A program made the position numbers and the translations under genes. The notes beneath the pieces are model-generated. The model was not told where the DNA came from, ran no database searches, and worked only from the letters and a program-made list of their open reading frames with translations. 60,528 nt of DNA from VRUE01 sp036524775 (lineage in GTDB: Bacteria; Actinomycetota; Thermoleophilia; Solirubrobacterales; 70-9): positions 1 to 60,528 of the forward strand of contig DATDBO010000107.1 in the NCBI GenBank assembly GCA_036524775.1, given 5' to 3'. The number at the start of each line of letters is the position of its first letter. Within the stretch, counting starts at the first letter, position 1. Below are positions 22,749 to 30,803 of this stretch, one piece after another.

Positions 22749-25166
22749 TCAATCGACCGATGCGCCGCTCTTCGCGATCTTCGCGGCCTGATCCCCGGTT
22801 TCGGGCGCGACACCTTCCAGCGCCTGACCGGACGCGCCGCCGCCTCCACCGCCGTTGCCGTCCGGACCCGATGAGATCTCCGAGTCCCCCGGCGGCGGCA
22901 GCGGCGGTGGCTCGATGTCGATTTGGAGCAGCTCGATGATGTGAGGGTCCGCTTCGACCCCGAGCTTGCGCGCCAGCGTCGTCACCTCCACGTCCTTCTC
23001 CATCGACACGCCGGCGACCCTGAGGCTCCTGAGGCGGTCCATGTACGACGCCGCCATCAGCAGCACGAGCAGGCCGAGCGTCATCGCCGAGTAGGTGGGC
23101 CCGGACAGTTCCTCGAGTTCGGGGAATTTGAGGAAGAAAGACGACGAAAGCACGGCCAGAAGCCCGCAGATCACGGCAATCAGAAGCCACTTGGGCCTTT
23201 CGGCGAGCAGCGCCCTGTGCTCCCGTCCGACTCGCTCCTTCGCCCGCTTGGCGAGGAACATGTCCCGGTCTTCCCGCAGCGCGTTTGTGAACGCGTCACG
23301 AGCTTCGCGAAGCAGCTTGTGCCGGCGGCGTGGGTTGCCGGCGGCCGCTTCGGCCTCGAACTCGCGCGTGCGGACGTAGCCGATCTGGTGATAGATGGCA
23401 GCCCGTCGCGCCTTCGACAACCGGATCGAGGCACACTGACGGGAAAGGTCCAGGTTCATCGTGTCCGCCGACTGCAACGCCTCGTTGAGATGGCGCCCGG
23501 CCTCCTCGTAGATGGAGGGATCGGCTTCCTCGCGGCCGCCCAACACCGCTCCCAGTCCCACCAGCGCCTCTACGTTCCTCGGCGCGCAGGCGAGCACTTC
23601 CCGGTAACAGGCCTCGGCGGCCGCGGAGTTGCCGAGGTGAACGTAGGACGTCGCCAGCGCCAACTTGTAGGAGAAGGTGTGGGGCGCCAGGCGAACCGCC
23701 GTGGCGAACGATTGGGCGGCTTCCTCGTGCTTCCGCAGGCGTCCCGCGGCGGCTCCGAGCAAAGCGTGGGCCTGATAGGAGCGCGGATCCTTTTGCACCG
23801 CCTTGCGCAACCGGTCGCGTGCGCCCTCGGCGTTGCCCTCGAGGATCTCGAGAGCCCCGTAGGCGAGATCGGCTGACGGCAGCTGCGCTCTTCCGCGCAG
23901 CACCCGACGAGCGTCTGCGACCGCTCGAAGCAGGCGATGCTGCCACTTGGCCGCCTCGGCCCCGGTGGTGCCATCCCGCTCCCGCGCGATCAACCTCACC
24001 AGCTCGATGTGGAACTCGAGTCGCTCGGGCAGGTCCCGACACTCGTCCCTGAGCAGCTTGTAGGCGTCGTCAACCCGGTGCTTCGCATAGAGAATCGTCG
24101 CGCGTAGCTGGACGACCGAGACGCGTTCGTCGACGTCATCGGTCAGGGGTCCGTCGGGATACAGCAGGTCCGCCCGGATCAGAATCTCGGCGAGAGCGCC
24201 GTAGTCGCCCCTGGCGGCATGGATTCCGCCCAGCATGTACAGCGCGTGGGACACCGCCGGCCCGCCGCTGCGCGCCGCCTCCTCAGCGGGCTCGATCGCC
24301 TCGTCGAGCTTGCCGAGTTGCGCCAGGAAGACGCTGTCCTGGACCTTGACGAGAGCCCAGAGCGTCTCGCGGAGCAGCTCGGTCTCCGGGGTTTCGCCGG
24401 CGAGAAGGTCGAATACGCCTGTAACGACCTCGCATCCCTCTTCCCATTCCCGCAGCCCGAACAGGGAGTTCATCAGAGCCAGTCGGGCCTTCAGTGCCGA
24501 GACGACCGCGACCTGGTCGCCACGGGCAAGCACCGGCTCGACCGCCCGGCGGGCCTGTTTGTAGCGCTCCAGGTTGTTTGCCATTTCGGCGATCCCGATT
24601 CGGGCCTCCGGCAGATCCGGGTCGCGCTTTGCCGCCATCTCGAACGCCTCCAGGGCCTTGCGGAAGGCATTCCGCTCCTGCCGAGCTTCACCCAACCGCA
24701 GCGCCGCTCCTGCGGGAGCACCGTCGAGCCTGGATGCAGTCGCGTACCGCTTCTCCGCTTCCTGCAGCGCCCACGCCCTCCGCGCCGTGTCGGCGGTGCT
24801 TTCACGCGCCAGGTCCAGCATCAGGCTCCCGGCCGCGATCAGAGGGTCGAGGGGCTCCTCGCTCGAGCTCGCAGCCTGGTCGAAATGCCACACCGCCTGC
24901 TCGACCTGGCCCCGGGCGGCCAGCGCCCGCGCCCATCCGAGCTCAGCCTCCGCCGACGGGGCGAGCTCAACCGCGTGCCGGAAATGCGCGGTCGCTTCGG
25001 GCAGACGATCGAGCGCGAGGGCGGCCTGGCCGGCCGAGAGAACCGTGAGGACGTCGTCGGGTTCGTGCCGAAGCACGTTTGAGAGGCAGGTCAACGCGTC
25101 GTCGTAGCGCCCCGCCGCAAGGAAGGCAATTCCTCTGTTCAGTTCCTCCCGATCAGCGTCTTCCAA
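22749..25166 (-). CDS. Large TPR protein with C-terminal membrane segments
   Basis: 805 residues beginning at TTG. TPR units run through most of the length (GRYDDALTCLSNVLRHEPDD at 18-37; YRSYQ-type and LAPHTFSYKLALATSYVHLG units later). Around residues 645-705 two hydrophobic segments appear (WLLIAVICGLLAVLSSSFF and YSAMTLGLLVLLMAASY), followed by a short domain and a Gly-rich low-complexity tail. Probably a membrane-tethered scaffold. It is divergent from the DcrB-like gene with 39 bp between starts. Confidence 0.72.
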   Translation of the reverse strand: MEDADREELNRGIAFLAAGRYDDALTCLSNVLRHEPDDVLTVLSAGQAALALDRLPEATAHFRHAVELAPSAEAELGWARALAARGQVEQAVWHFDQAASSSEEPLDPLIAAGSLMLDLARESTADTARRAWALQEAEKRYATASRLDGAPAGAALRLGEARQERNAFRKALEAFEMAAKRDPDLPEARIGIAEMANNLERYKQARRAVEPVLARGDQVAVVSALKARLALMNSLFGLREWEEGCEVVTGVFDLLAGETPETELLRETLWALVKVQDSVFLAQLGKLDEAIEPAEEAARSGGPAVSHALYMLGGIHAARGDYGALAEILIRADLLYPDGPLTDDVDERVSVVQLRATILYAKHRVDDAYKLLRDECRDLPERLEFHIELVRLIARERDGTTGAEAAKWQHRLLRAVADARRVLRGRAQLPSADLAYGALEILEGNAEGARDRLRKAVQKDPRSYQAHALLGAAAGRLRKHEEAAQSFATAVRLAPHTFSYKLALATSYVHLGNSAAAEACYREVLACAPRNVEALVGLGAVLGGREEADPSIYEEAGRHLNEALQSADTMNLDLSRQCASIRLSKARRAAIYHQIGYVRTREFEAEAAAGNPRRRHKLLREARDAFTNALREDRDMFLAKRAKERVGREHRALLAERPKWLLIAVICGLLAVLSSSFFLKFPELEELSGPTYSAMTLGLLVLLMAASYMDRLRSLRVAGVSMEKDVEVTTLARKLGVEADPHIIELLQIDIEPPPLPPPGDSEISSGPDGNGGGGGGASGQALEGVAPETGDQAAKIAKSGASVD

Positions 25167-25205
25167 AGAGTTGAGTATCCCAAAGCGCTATAGGCTTGTC
25201 ATGCC

Positions 25206-25664
25206 TTGACCGCGGACGCAGCCAGACCAGCCGACCTCCGGATCGACATCGACCCACCCCTTGGTTGGAAGTTCGAGGAGAAGATCACCCTGCTGCGGGA
25301 CCCCGTGGATGGGGATCTCCCACTCGCCAACGTGATCGCCAGCTCGGAGCTGGTCCCACCGGAGATCGATGCGGAGTACTACGCGCGCAAGATGTCGGCG
25401 CAGCTCCAGCAGGAATGTCCTGCTTACAGAGAGCTGCAGTTCGAGGAAATGGACGTCTTCGGCGGGCGGAACGGCTGGCTGCGCCGATTCGAATGGGAGC
25501 CCGAACGGGGGGACCCGGTCACGCAGCTGCAGATCTACTATGCCGACGACGGGCGGGCCTTCATGGCCACCGCCACCGCCAAATCTGCCGACTTCGAGAA
25601 GTGTCGAGCCGAGCTGGCGCACGTGCTCTACTCGCTGAGGCTGCGACCGGGCGCGCCGCAATAA
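25206..25664 (+). CDS. DcrB/PsbP-like (DUF1795-type) protein
   Basis: About 152 residues; the start is probably the TTG at 25206, since no ATG or GTG is suitably placed. The alternating strand/helix pattern (WKFEEKITLLRD, EYYARKMSAQLQQE, TQLQIYYADDGRAFMATATA) resembles the DUF1795/DcrB-like fold found in chaperones and lipoproteins. No signal peptide is present, so it is likely cytoplasmic. Function unknown. Confidence 0.6.
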   Translation: MTADAARPADLRIDIDPPLGWKFEEKITLLRDPVDGDLPLANVIASSELVPPEIDAEYYARKMSAQLQQECPAYRELQFEEMDVFGGRNGWLRRFEWEPERGDPVTQLQIYYADDGRAFMATATAKSADFEKCRAELAHVLYSLRLRPGAPQ

Positions 25665-25671
25665 TGCCGGC

Positions 25672-26205
25672 GTGACGCGGCGGTGGGGACTGATCGCATC
25701 TGGGATCGCGACTGTGGTTCTGCTCTTGGCGATGTCGCCGGCTGACGAGCGAATGCAGGACACGGGTGGGCCCGGGATCGCGCCCTTCGAGCTGACCGGG
25801 GGGCAGGATCGCGCCGACGAGATCCTCGCCGAATGGGGCGAGGAGGGCCAGGACGCCGCCCGCGAGTCGCTCTGGATCGACTTCGGCTTCCTGATCGCCT
25901 ACGGCGCCTTCCTTACCCTTGCCCTCGCCGCCGTGCGCGACCGTGCCCGGGAACGCGGCTGGCGCCGACTCGCGGCGATCGGCGGCGTGATCGTCTCCTT
26001 CGGCGCCCTCGCGGCCGCCTTCGACGCGCTCGAGAACGCCTGCCTGCTACTCACGATCGACGGCGCCGGCGCCGCCTTCCCGTTGCTGGCGACGATCTTC
26101 GCCGCCTGCAAGTTCGCCCTGCTGGCGGCGGCGATCGCCTACTTGATCGCCGGGCTGGCGACTTGGCTGTTGCGCCGCGGCGATCCGGCTACTGAGACGC
26201 CGTAG
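25672..26205 (+). CDS. Hypothetical membrane protein
   Basis: 177 residues from a GTG, seven bases after the DcrB-like stop. Hydrophobic segments lie at residues 5-22, about 70-88, 98-120 and 138-165, so probably four TM helices with a long extracytoplasmic loop (about 23-68, acidic). No family recognised. It converges on the thioredoxin-fold gene, overlapping its 3' end by 17 bp. Confidence 0.65.
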   Translation: MTRRWGLIASGIATVVLLLAMSPADERMQDTGGPGIAPFELTGGQDRADEILAEWGEEGQDAARESLWIDFGFLIAYGAFLTLALAAVRDRARERGWRRLAAIGGVIVSFGALAAAFDALENACLLLTIDGAGAAFPLLATIFAACKFALLAAAIAYLIAGLATWLLRRGDPATETP

Positions 26206-26479
26206 CGCCGCTAGAGCCCTCGAAGAGCTCGCCGGCGCGGATCCGCTTGGCCATGTCGGCCGATTCCTCGCGGTAGGTGCTGCCGTCCTCGAACTCGATC
26301 GTCGGGTACTTGTGCTGGCCCGAGATCCGCTGCAGATCCTCGCGCTTGCTCGGCCGCGTCGGGCCCTTGACGACCTCGTACTCGACGCCCTGTTCGTCGA
26401 GCGCCTTCTGGACGCGGTGGCAGGGGTGCGCACCGACCTTGGCCCAGGTCGCCGAGCAGCGATGAAGCTTGATCGCCAT
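26189..26479 (-). CDS. Glutaredoxin/GST N-terminal-like thioredoxin-fold protein
   Basis: 96 residues: IKLHRCSATWAKVGAHPCHR (Cys8, Cys20), then GVEYEVVKGPTRPSK, then KYPTIEFEDGSTYRESAD-like cis-Pro and glutathione-binding-type strand. Length and order fit a stand-alone glutaredoxin or GST N-terminal domain, although the active site is not a normal CxxC. A broken paralogue lies at 14742-14938. The repeat copy 4 lies directly upstream. Confidence 0.75.
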   Translation of the reverse strand: MAIKLHRCSATWAKVGAHPCHRVQKALDEQGVEYEVVKGPTRPSKREDLQRISGQHKYPTIEFEDGSTYREESADMAKRIRAGELFEGSSGATASQ

Positions 26480-26526
26480 CTCCGTGAACCCTAACGGAGC
26501 CGAGTCGGGCAGCGCCGGGCGGGCGA

Positions 26527-26551
26527 CCTATGCCCTCCCCAAGGGCATAGG
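26527..26551. other. Perfect 10-bp hairpin upstream of repeat copy 4
   Basis: CCTATGCCCT and AGGGCATAGG pair exactly over a five-base loop, between the thioredoxin-fold gene start and repeat copy 4. It may be an operator, part of the repeat's 5' extension, or a terminator without a T run. Confidence 0.5.
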
Positions 26552-26553
26552 TC

Positions 26554-26621
26554 CGCCTGCCCAACGGACCCTGCATATCCAGAGATACGCGCCTCCTCTC
26601 CCTGTAGTAACCCCAGAAACG
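26554..26621 (+). repeat. Dispersed repeat copy 4 (terminator part lost)
   Basis: The 5' two thirds match copy 3 closely, including CCAACGGACCC, AGAGA and CTGTAGTAACCCCAGAAACG. After 26621 the sequence diverges (ACCGCCGAAGCGGGGG) and the terminator stem is not preserved. It lies 50 bp from the dxs stop, marking the other edge of the insertion zone from copy 1. Confidence 0.75.
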
Positions 26622-26672
26622 ACCGCCGAAGCGGGGGCGAATCCAGTGGCACCAAGGAGGCCGCGGAGCAGG

Positions 26673-28730
26673 CTAGCCGATTGAGCGCTTTGGCGCAAGG
26701 GCCGGCTCGCCGCTGCGCAGCGCGGCCAGAACCCGCTCGGCGACCGCCTCGCCGGTGAGGCCGACCTCCTCGCGCAGCAGCGCCGGCTTGCCGTGGGTCA
26801 CGTAGCGATCGGGCAGGCCGATTCGCAGCACCCGCGCCCGCTCCTGCAGCCGGTCGGCGAAGGAGTCCTCGAGGTGCTCGAGCACGGCCGAGCCGAAGCC
26901 GCCCGGCAAGACGTTCTCCTCGATCGTCACCACGAGGTCGTGGCCGAGCGCCAAGCGCTCGAGCAGCTCCTCGTCGAGTGGCTTGGCGAAGCGGGCGTCG
27001 GCGACGGTCGGCCGCAGGTCGTGGCCGGCGAGGACCTCGGCCGCCCCCAGCGCGACGCTGACCCCGTAGCCGTAGCCGAGCAGCGCGACCCGCTCGCCGC
27101 TCGCCAGCAGCTCGCCGCTGCCGATCGGGATCTCCGTCGGCTCGGCCGGCAGCTCCGCCCCCTCCGCCGCGCCGCGCGGGTAGCGCAGGGCAGCCGGGCC
27201 AGCGTGGGCGATCGCCGTGCGCAACATGTGGACCAGCATCGCCTCATCGCGCGGCGCCATCACGACGACGTTGGGCAGCGGCCGGAAGTAGGAGACGTCG
27301 AAGGCGCCGTGGTGGGTCGGCCCGTCGTCGCCGACCAGCCCGGCACGGTCCATGGCGAAGGTGACGTCGAGCTCCTGCAGGCAGACGTCGTGGATGATCT
27401 GGTCGTAGGCGCGCTGCAGGAAGGTCGAGTAGATCGCGCAGACCGGCTTCGCACCCTGCAGGGCCAGCCCGGAGGCCAGCAGGACCGCATTCTGCTCGGC
27501 GATGCCGACGTCGTAGTACTGCTCGGGCCGCTCGTCGGCGAGCTTCTGCAGCCCGGTCCCCCCCGCCATCGCCGCGGTGATCCCGACCACGCGCCCGTCG
27601 CGCTCGGCCTCGGCGACGATCGCGTCGGCGAAGACCTGCGTGTACTGCGGCGGCGCGCCTGCCGCGGGCGGCTTCTCGAGTTTCTCCGGCGCTATCGCCT
27701 CGGGCGAGTCGGACTCCTTGACCGGCACCGGCTTGGCTGTCGGCTCGCCGTTGACGATGCTCTTCGGCTTCGCCGCGTGCCACTTCTCCATCCCCTCCAG
27801 ACCGCCCTCCTCGGCCGGGGCGAAGCCCTTGCCCTTGACGGTGTGGACGTGGACGACGACAGGACGGTCTGCCTCGAAGGCCTCCTGCAGCGCCGCCCGC
27901 AGGGCGCTGACGTCGTGGCCGTCGATCACGCCCATGTAGGCGAGGTCGAGCTCCTCGAAGAAGAGCCCGGGCGCCCAGTAGGCCTTGATCGCCGACTTGA
28001 TCTCCGGCCCCAGCCGCTCGATCCGCTTGCCCAGCCCCAGCGGCAGCTTGGTCAGCCGGTCCTCGACCCCCTCGCGGGCGTGCCAGAGGCGCGGGTTGAG
28101 CCGCACGCGGTTGAAGTAGCGCGAGAGCGCGCCGACGTTGGGCGAGATCGACATGCCGTTGTCGTTGAGCACGATCACGATCGGCGTCTGCAGGCCCCCG
28201 GCGGCGTGCAGCGCCTCGTAAGCGACGCCGCCGGTCAGCGCGCCGTCCCCGATCACCGCCGCGACGCGGCCGTCCTCGCCGATCCCCTTGCGCATCGCCT
28301 CCTTCAAGCCGACCGCGTAGCCGATCGAGGTCGAGGCGTGGCCCGCGCCCATGATGTCGTGCTCGGACTCGAAGACCGAGCAGAACGGCGCCAGGCCGTC
28401 GTACTGGCGGATCGTCGGCAGCTCCTCGCGGCGGCCGGTGAGGATCTTGTGCGGATAGGCCTGGTGGCCGACGTCCCAGAGGACCTTGTCGCGCGGCGAG
28501 TCGAGCAGGCTGTGCAGGGCGACGGCCAGCTCGCAGGTGCCGAGGTTGGCGCCGAAGTGGCCGCCGATCTCGCCGATCGTGTCGATGATGTAGGTGCGCA
28601 TCTCCTGCGCCACCTGCTGCAGCTGCTCGTCGTCGAGCTCGTGCAGGTCGGCCGGAGAGTCGATCCCCTCGAGCAGCCTCGGCTCGCGCTCGGCGCCGTC
28701 CGCTTGCTTCTGCTCTCGCTCGTCGCTCAT
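26673..28730 (-). CDS. dxs: 1-deoxy-D-xylulose-5-phosphate synthase
   Basis: First enzyme of the MEP isoprenoid pathway; condenses pyruvate with glyceraldehyde 3-phosphate using thiamine diphosphate. 685 residues; the ThDP motif GDGALTGG lies near 165, and the transketolase pyrimidine domain has FAMDRAGLVGDDGPTHHG near 460, both diagnostic. The ATG overlaps the polyprenyl synthase stop by four bases. An acidic/Pro linker (residues 330-370) is longer than in many homologues. Confidence 0.96.
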   Translation of the reverse strand: MSDEREQKQADGAEREPRLLEGIDSPADLHELDDEQLQQVAQEMRTYIIDTIGEIGGHFGANLGTCELAVALHSLLDSPRDKVLWDVGHQAYPHKILTGRREELPTIRQYDGLAPFCSVFESEHDIMGAGHASTSIGYAVGLKEAMRKGIGEDGRVAAVIGDGALTGGVAYEALHAAGGLQTPIVIVLNDNGMSISPNVGALSRYFNRVRLNPRLWHAREGVEDRLTKLPLGLGKRIERLGPEIKSAIKAYWAPGLFFEELDLAYMGVIDGHDVSALRAALQEAFEADRPVVVHVHTVKGKGFAPAEEGGLEGMEKWHAAKPKSIVNGEPTAKPVPVKESDSPEAIAPEKLEKPPAAGAPPQYTQVFADAIVAEAERDGRVVGITAAMAGGTGLQKLADERPEQYYDVGIAEQNAVLLASGLALQGAKPVCAIYSTFLQRAYDQIIHDVCLQELDVTFAMDRAGLVGDDGPTHHGAFDVSYFRPLPNVVVMAPRDEAMLVHMLRTAIAHAGPAALRYPRGAAEGAELPAEPTEIPIGSGELLASGERVALLGYGYGVSVALGAAEVLAGHDLRPTVADARFAKPLDEELLERLALGHDLVVTIEENVLPGGFGSAVLEHLEDSFADRLQERARVLRIGLPDRYVTHGKPALLREEVGLTGEAVAERVLAALRSGEPALAPKRSIG

Positions 28731-29590
28731 TCGTTCCTGGTGAAGATGTAGTCGGCGATGCCCTTCAGGTCGCCGGTCTCGCCCTTCGCCTCGGCCAGCG
28801 CCGCCGTCGCCTTGCCGTGCGACTCGGCCGCCAGCTCGCGCGCCCGCTCCAGGCCGAAGAGGCTGACGTAGGTGAGTTTGCCATGTCGCTCGTCGCTTCC
28901 ACGGGGCTTTCCGAGCTGCTCGTCGCTTCCGGTCACGTCGAGGATGTCGTCGACGATCTGGAAGAGGACGCCGAGCTCGCCGGCGAACCGGCGATAGGGG
29001 ATTGTCTCAGGTTCGGGCACTCCCTCGAGGATCAGCACGACGCCGACGCCGGCGGCGATCAGGCGACCGGTCTTGAGGCCGTGCAGCGCCCGCAGCCCCT
29101 CGGCGTCCTCCGCATCGCCGGAGACGTCGACGTACTGGCCGCCGACCATGCCGCCGACCCCGGTCGCCGCGGCCAGCTCGGCGAGGGCGGCGAGCACCCT
29201 GGCGGGCTCGCCCTGCTGCTCGCAGAAGAGCCGGATCGCCTCGGCGAAGAGCCCGTCGCCCGCGAGGATCGCCACGTCCTCGCCGAACTTGACGTGCGAG
29301 GTGGGCAGGCCGCGGCGCAGCTCGTCGTCGTCCATCGCCGGCAGGTCGTCGTGGATCAGCGAGTAGGTGTGGATCAGCTCGATCGCCGCCGCGACCCTCA
29401 GATAGCGCGCCGGGTCGGCGCCCAGCGCGCGGGCAGTGGCGAGGGCGAGGACCGGGCGCACGCGCTTGCCGCCGGCGAGCAGCGAATAGCGCATCGCCTC
29501 CTCGAGCCCGGTGGTGGCGGACCGGCCCGAGAAGCGCAGGCCCTCGAGCTCGGCGTCGACCTGGGCGCGCAGGTCCTCCGGGTAGCTCAC
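28727..29590 (-). CDS. Polyprenyl (farnesyl/geranylgeranyl) diphosphate synthase
   Basis: 287-residue trans-prenyltransferase with the first Asp-rich motif LIHDDLPAMDDDELRRG (about 76-92) and the second FQIVDDILDVTG (about 212-223). Chain length cannot be fixed from sequence; next to dxs, the IspA (farnesyl) role is most likely. It sits between the XseB-like gene and dxs, the classical order. Confidence 0.9.
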   Translation of the reverse strand: MSYPEDLRAQVDAELEGLRFSGRSATTGLEEAMRYSLLAGGKRVRPVLALATARALGADPARYLRVAAAIELIHTYSLIHDDLPAMDDDELRRGLPTSHVKFGEDVAILAGDGLFAEAIRLFCEQQGEPARVLAALAELAAATGVGGMVGGQYVDVSGDAEDAEGLRALHGLKTGRLIAAGVGVVLILEGVPEPETIPYRRFAGELGVLFQIVDDILDVTGSDEQLGKPRGSDERHGKLTYVSLFGLERARELAAESHGKATAALAEAKGETGDLKGIADYIFTRNE

Positions 29591-29606
29591 CGCGCCGGCC
29601 GGGCGC

Positions 29607-29789
29607 TCACCGCGAGCCCTCCGACTCGCGGATGCGGCGATTGGCCTCCTCGACCGCCTCGCTGGAAAGCTCGGCCGCCTCGCGGGCCAGCTCGGCGGCG
29701 CGCTCGTCGCCCGCCTCCTCGCCCTCCAACTCGGCCGCGATCGCCTGCAGGCGGGCCGAGATCTCTCGCAGACGCGCTGTGTCGCTCAA
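29607..29789 (-). CDS. xseB: Exonuclease VII small subunit-like protein
   Basis: 60 residues, wholly helical and acidic: LREISARLQAIAAELEGEE, then a second helix with EEANRRIRE. Size, two-helix layout and place between nusB and the prenyl synthase fit XseB. The usual partner xseA is absent from this cluster and from the window, so the call rests largely on context. Its start overlaps the nusB stop by four bases. Confidence 0.6.
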   Translation of the reverse strand: MSDTARLREISARLQAIAAELEGEEAGDERAAELAREAAELSSEAVEEANRRIRESEGSR

Positions 29790-30172
29790 GCTCGGCTCGC
29801 CTCCTGGCGCTCGCGCACGATCGCTCCGAGAACCCCGTTGACGAAGCCGGGCGCGTCGGCGCCGCAGTACTCCTTGGCGATCTCGACCGCCTCGTCGATC
29901 GCGACCTCGTCGGGCACGTCCTCGCTGTGCTCGATCTCCTCCAGAGCGACCCGCATCACGTTCAGCTCCAGCGGCGCGATGCGGCTCAGCTCCCAGCCGC
30001 GGGCGTGGGCGGCGATCGCCGCGTCGAGCTCCTCGCGGTGCGACTCGACCGCCTCGGCCAGCTCGCGCGTGAACGGCCGCGCCCCGGCAAGCAGCTCGGC
30101 CAGCGGGCGGGCGGTGACGTCGCGCTGGTAGCAGGCGAAGACGGCGTCGCGGCGCTGGTCGGATCGGCGCAT
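29786..30172 (-). CDS. nusB: Transcription antitermination factor NusB
   Basis: 128 residues from the ATG at 30172 (MRRSDQRRDAVFACYQRDV). The all-helical NusB pattern and the conserved end IDEAVEIAKEYCGADAPGFVNGVLGAI are clear. NusB binds boxA RNA in rRNA antitermination. A longer open frame upstream is a shadow of efp. It is 35 bp downstream of efp. Confidence 0.93.
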   Translation of the reverse strand: MRRSDQRRDAVFACYQRDVTARPLAELLAGARPFTRELAEAVESHREELDAAIAAHARGWELSRIAPLELNVMRVALEEIEHSEDVPDEVAIDEAVEIAKEYCGADAPGFVNGVLGAIVRERQEASRA

Positions 30173-30207
30173 CGGCCTATTCTCGCGCTTGGGGCGGCGG
30201 GCGGCGC

Positions 30208-30768
30208 TCAGGCGCGCGAGACGTACTCGCCGGTCCTCGTGTCGACGCGGATCGTCTCGCCCTCGTCGATGAAGAGGGGAACTTGGACGACCACGCCGGA
30301 CTCCAGCGTCGCCGGCTTGTTGCCGCCGCCCGAGGCGGTGTCGCCTTTGACGCCCGGTGCAGTCTCGGTGACCTTCATCTCGATCGCGCCGGCGACCTGC
30401 ACGTCGCTCGGCCGTTCGTCGACGAAGAGCACGTCGACCTCGTCGTTGGGCAGCACCCACCGCATCGCCTCGCCGACGACAGCGCTCGGGATCTCGATCT
30501 GCTCGTAGTCCTGGCTGTCCATGAAGACCGCCGCGTCGCCGGAGTCGTAGAGATACTGCATCTTGCGCGACTCGGTGCGGACGGGGCGGAACTTCTCCCC
30601 CGCCCTGAACGTCTTGTCCTGAACCGAGCCGTCGTCGATCTTGCGCAGCTTCGTGCGCACGAAGGCCCCGCCCTTGCCGGGCTTGACGTGCTGGAACTCG
30701 AGGATCTTGAAGACGGACCCGTCGATCTCGATGTGGCTGCCGTTGCGAAATTCGTTGGTCGAAATCAC
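30208..30768 (-). CDS. efp: Elongation factor P
   Basis: 186 residues starting at GTG (VISTNEFRNGSHIEIDG). The three-domain EF-P is complete: KOW-like domain with HVKPGKGGAFVRTKLR (the modified-Lys loop), the OB domain, and the C-terminal signature VQVPLFIDEGETIRVDTRTGEY. EF-P relieves ribosome stalling at proline stretches. The loop has Lys at the position modified in many species; no modifying enzyme is nearby. Confidence 0.95.
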   Translation of the reverse strand: MISTNEFRNGSHIEIDGSVFKILEFQHVKPGKGGAFVRTKLRKIDDGSVQDKTFRAGEKFRPVRTESRKMQYLYDSGDAAVFMDSQDYEQIEIPSAVVGEAMRWVLPNDEVDVLFVDERPSDVQVAGAIEMKVTETAPGVKGDTASGGGNKPATLESGVVVQVPLFIDEGETIRVDTRTGEYVSRA

Positions 30769-30803
30769 GGCGGCGAAGGTTAATCGCCCGCCGCCGGCGG
30801 CGG

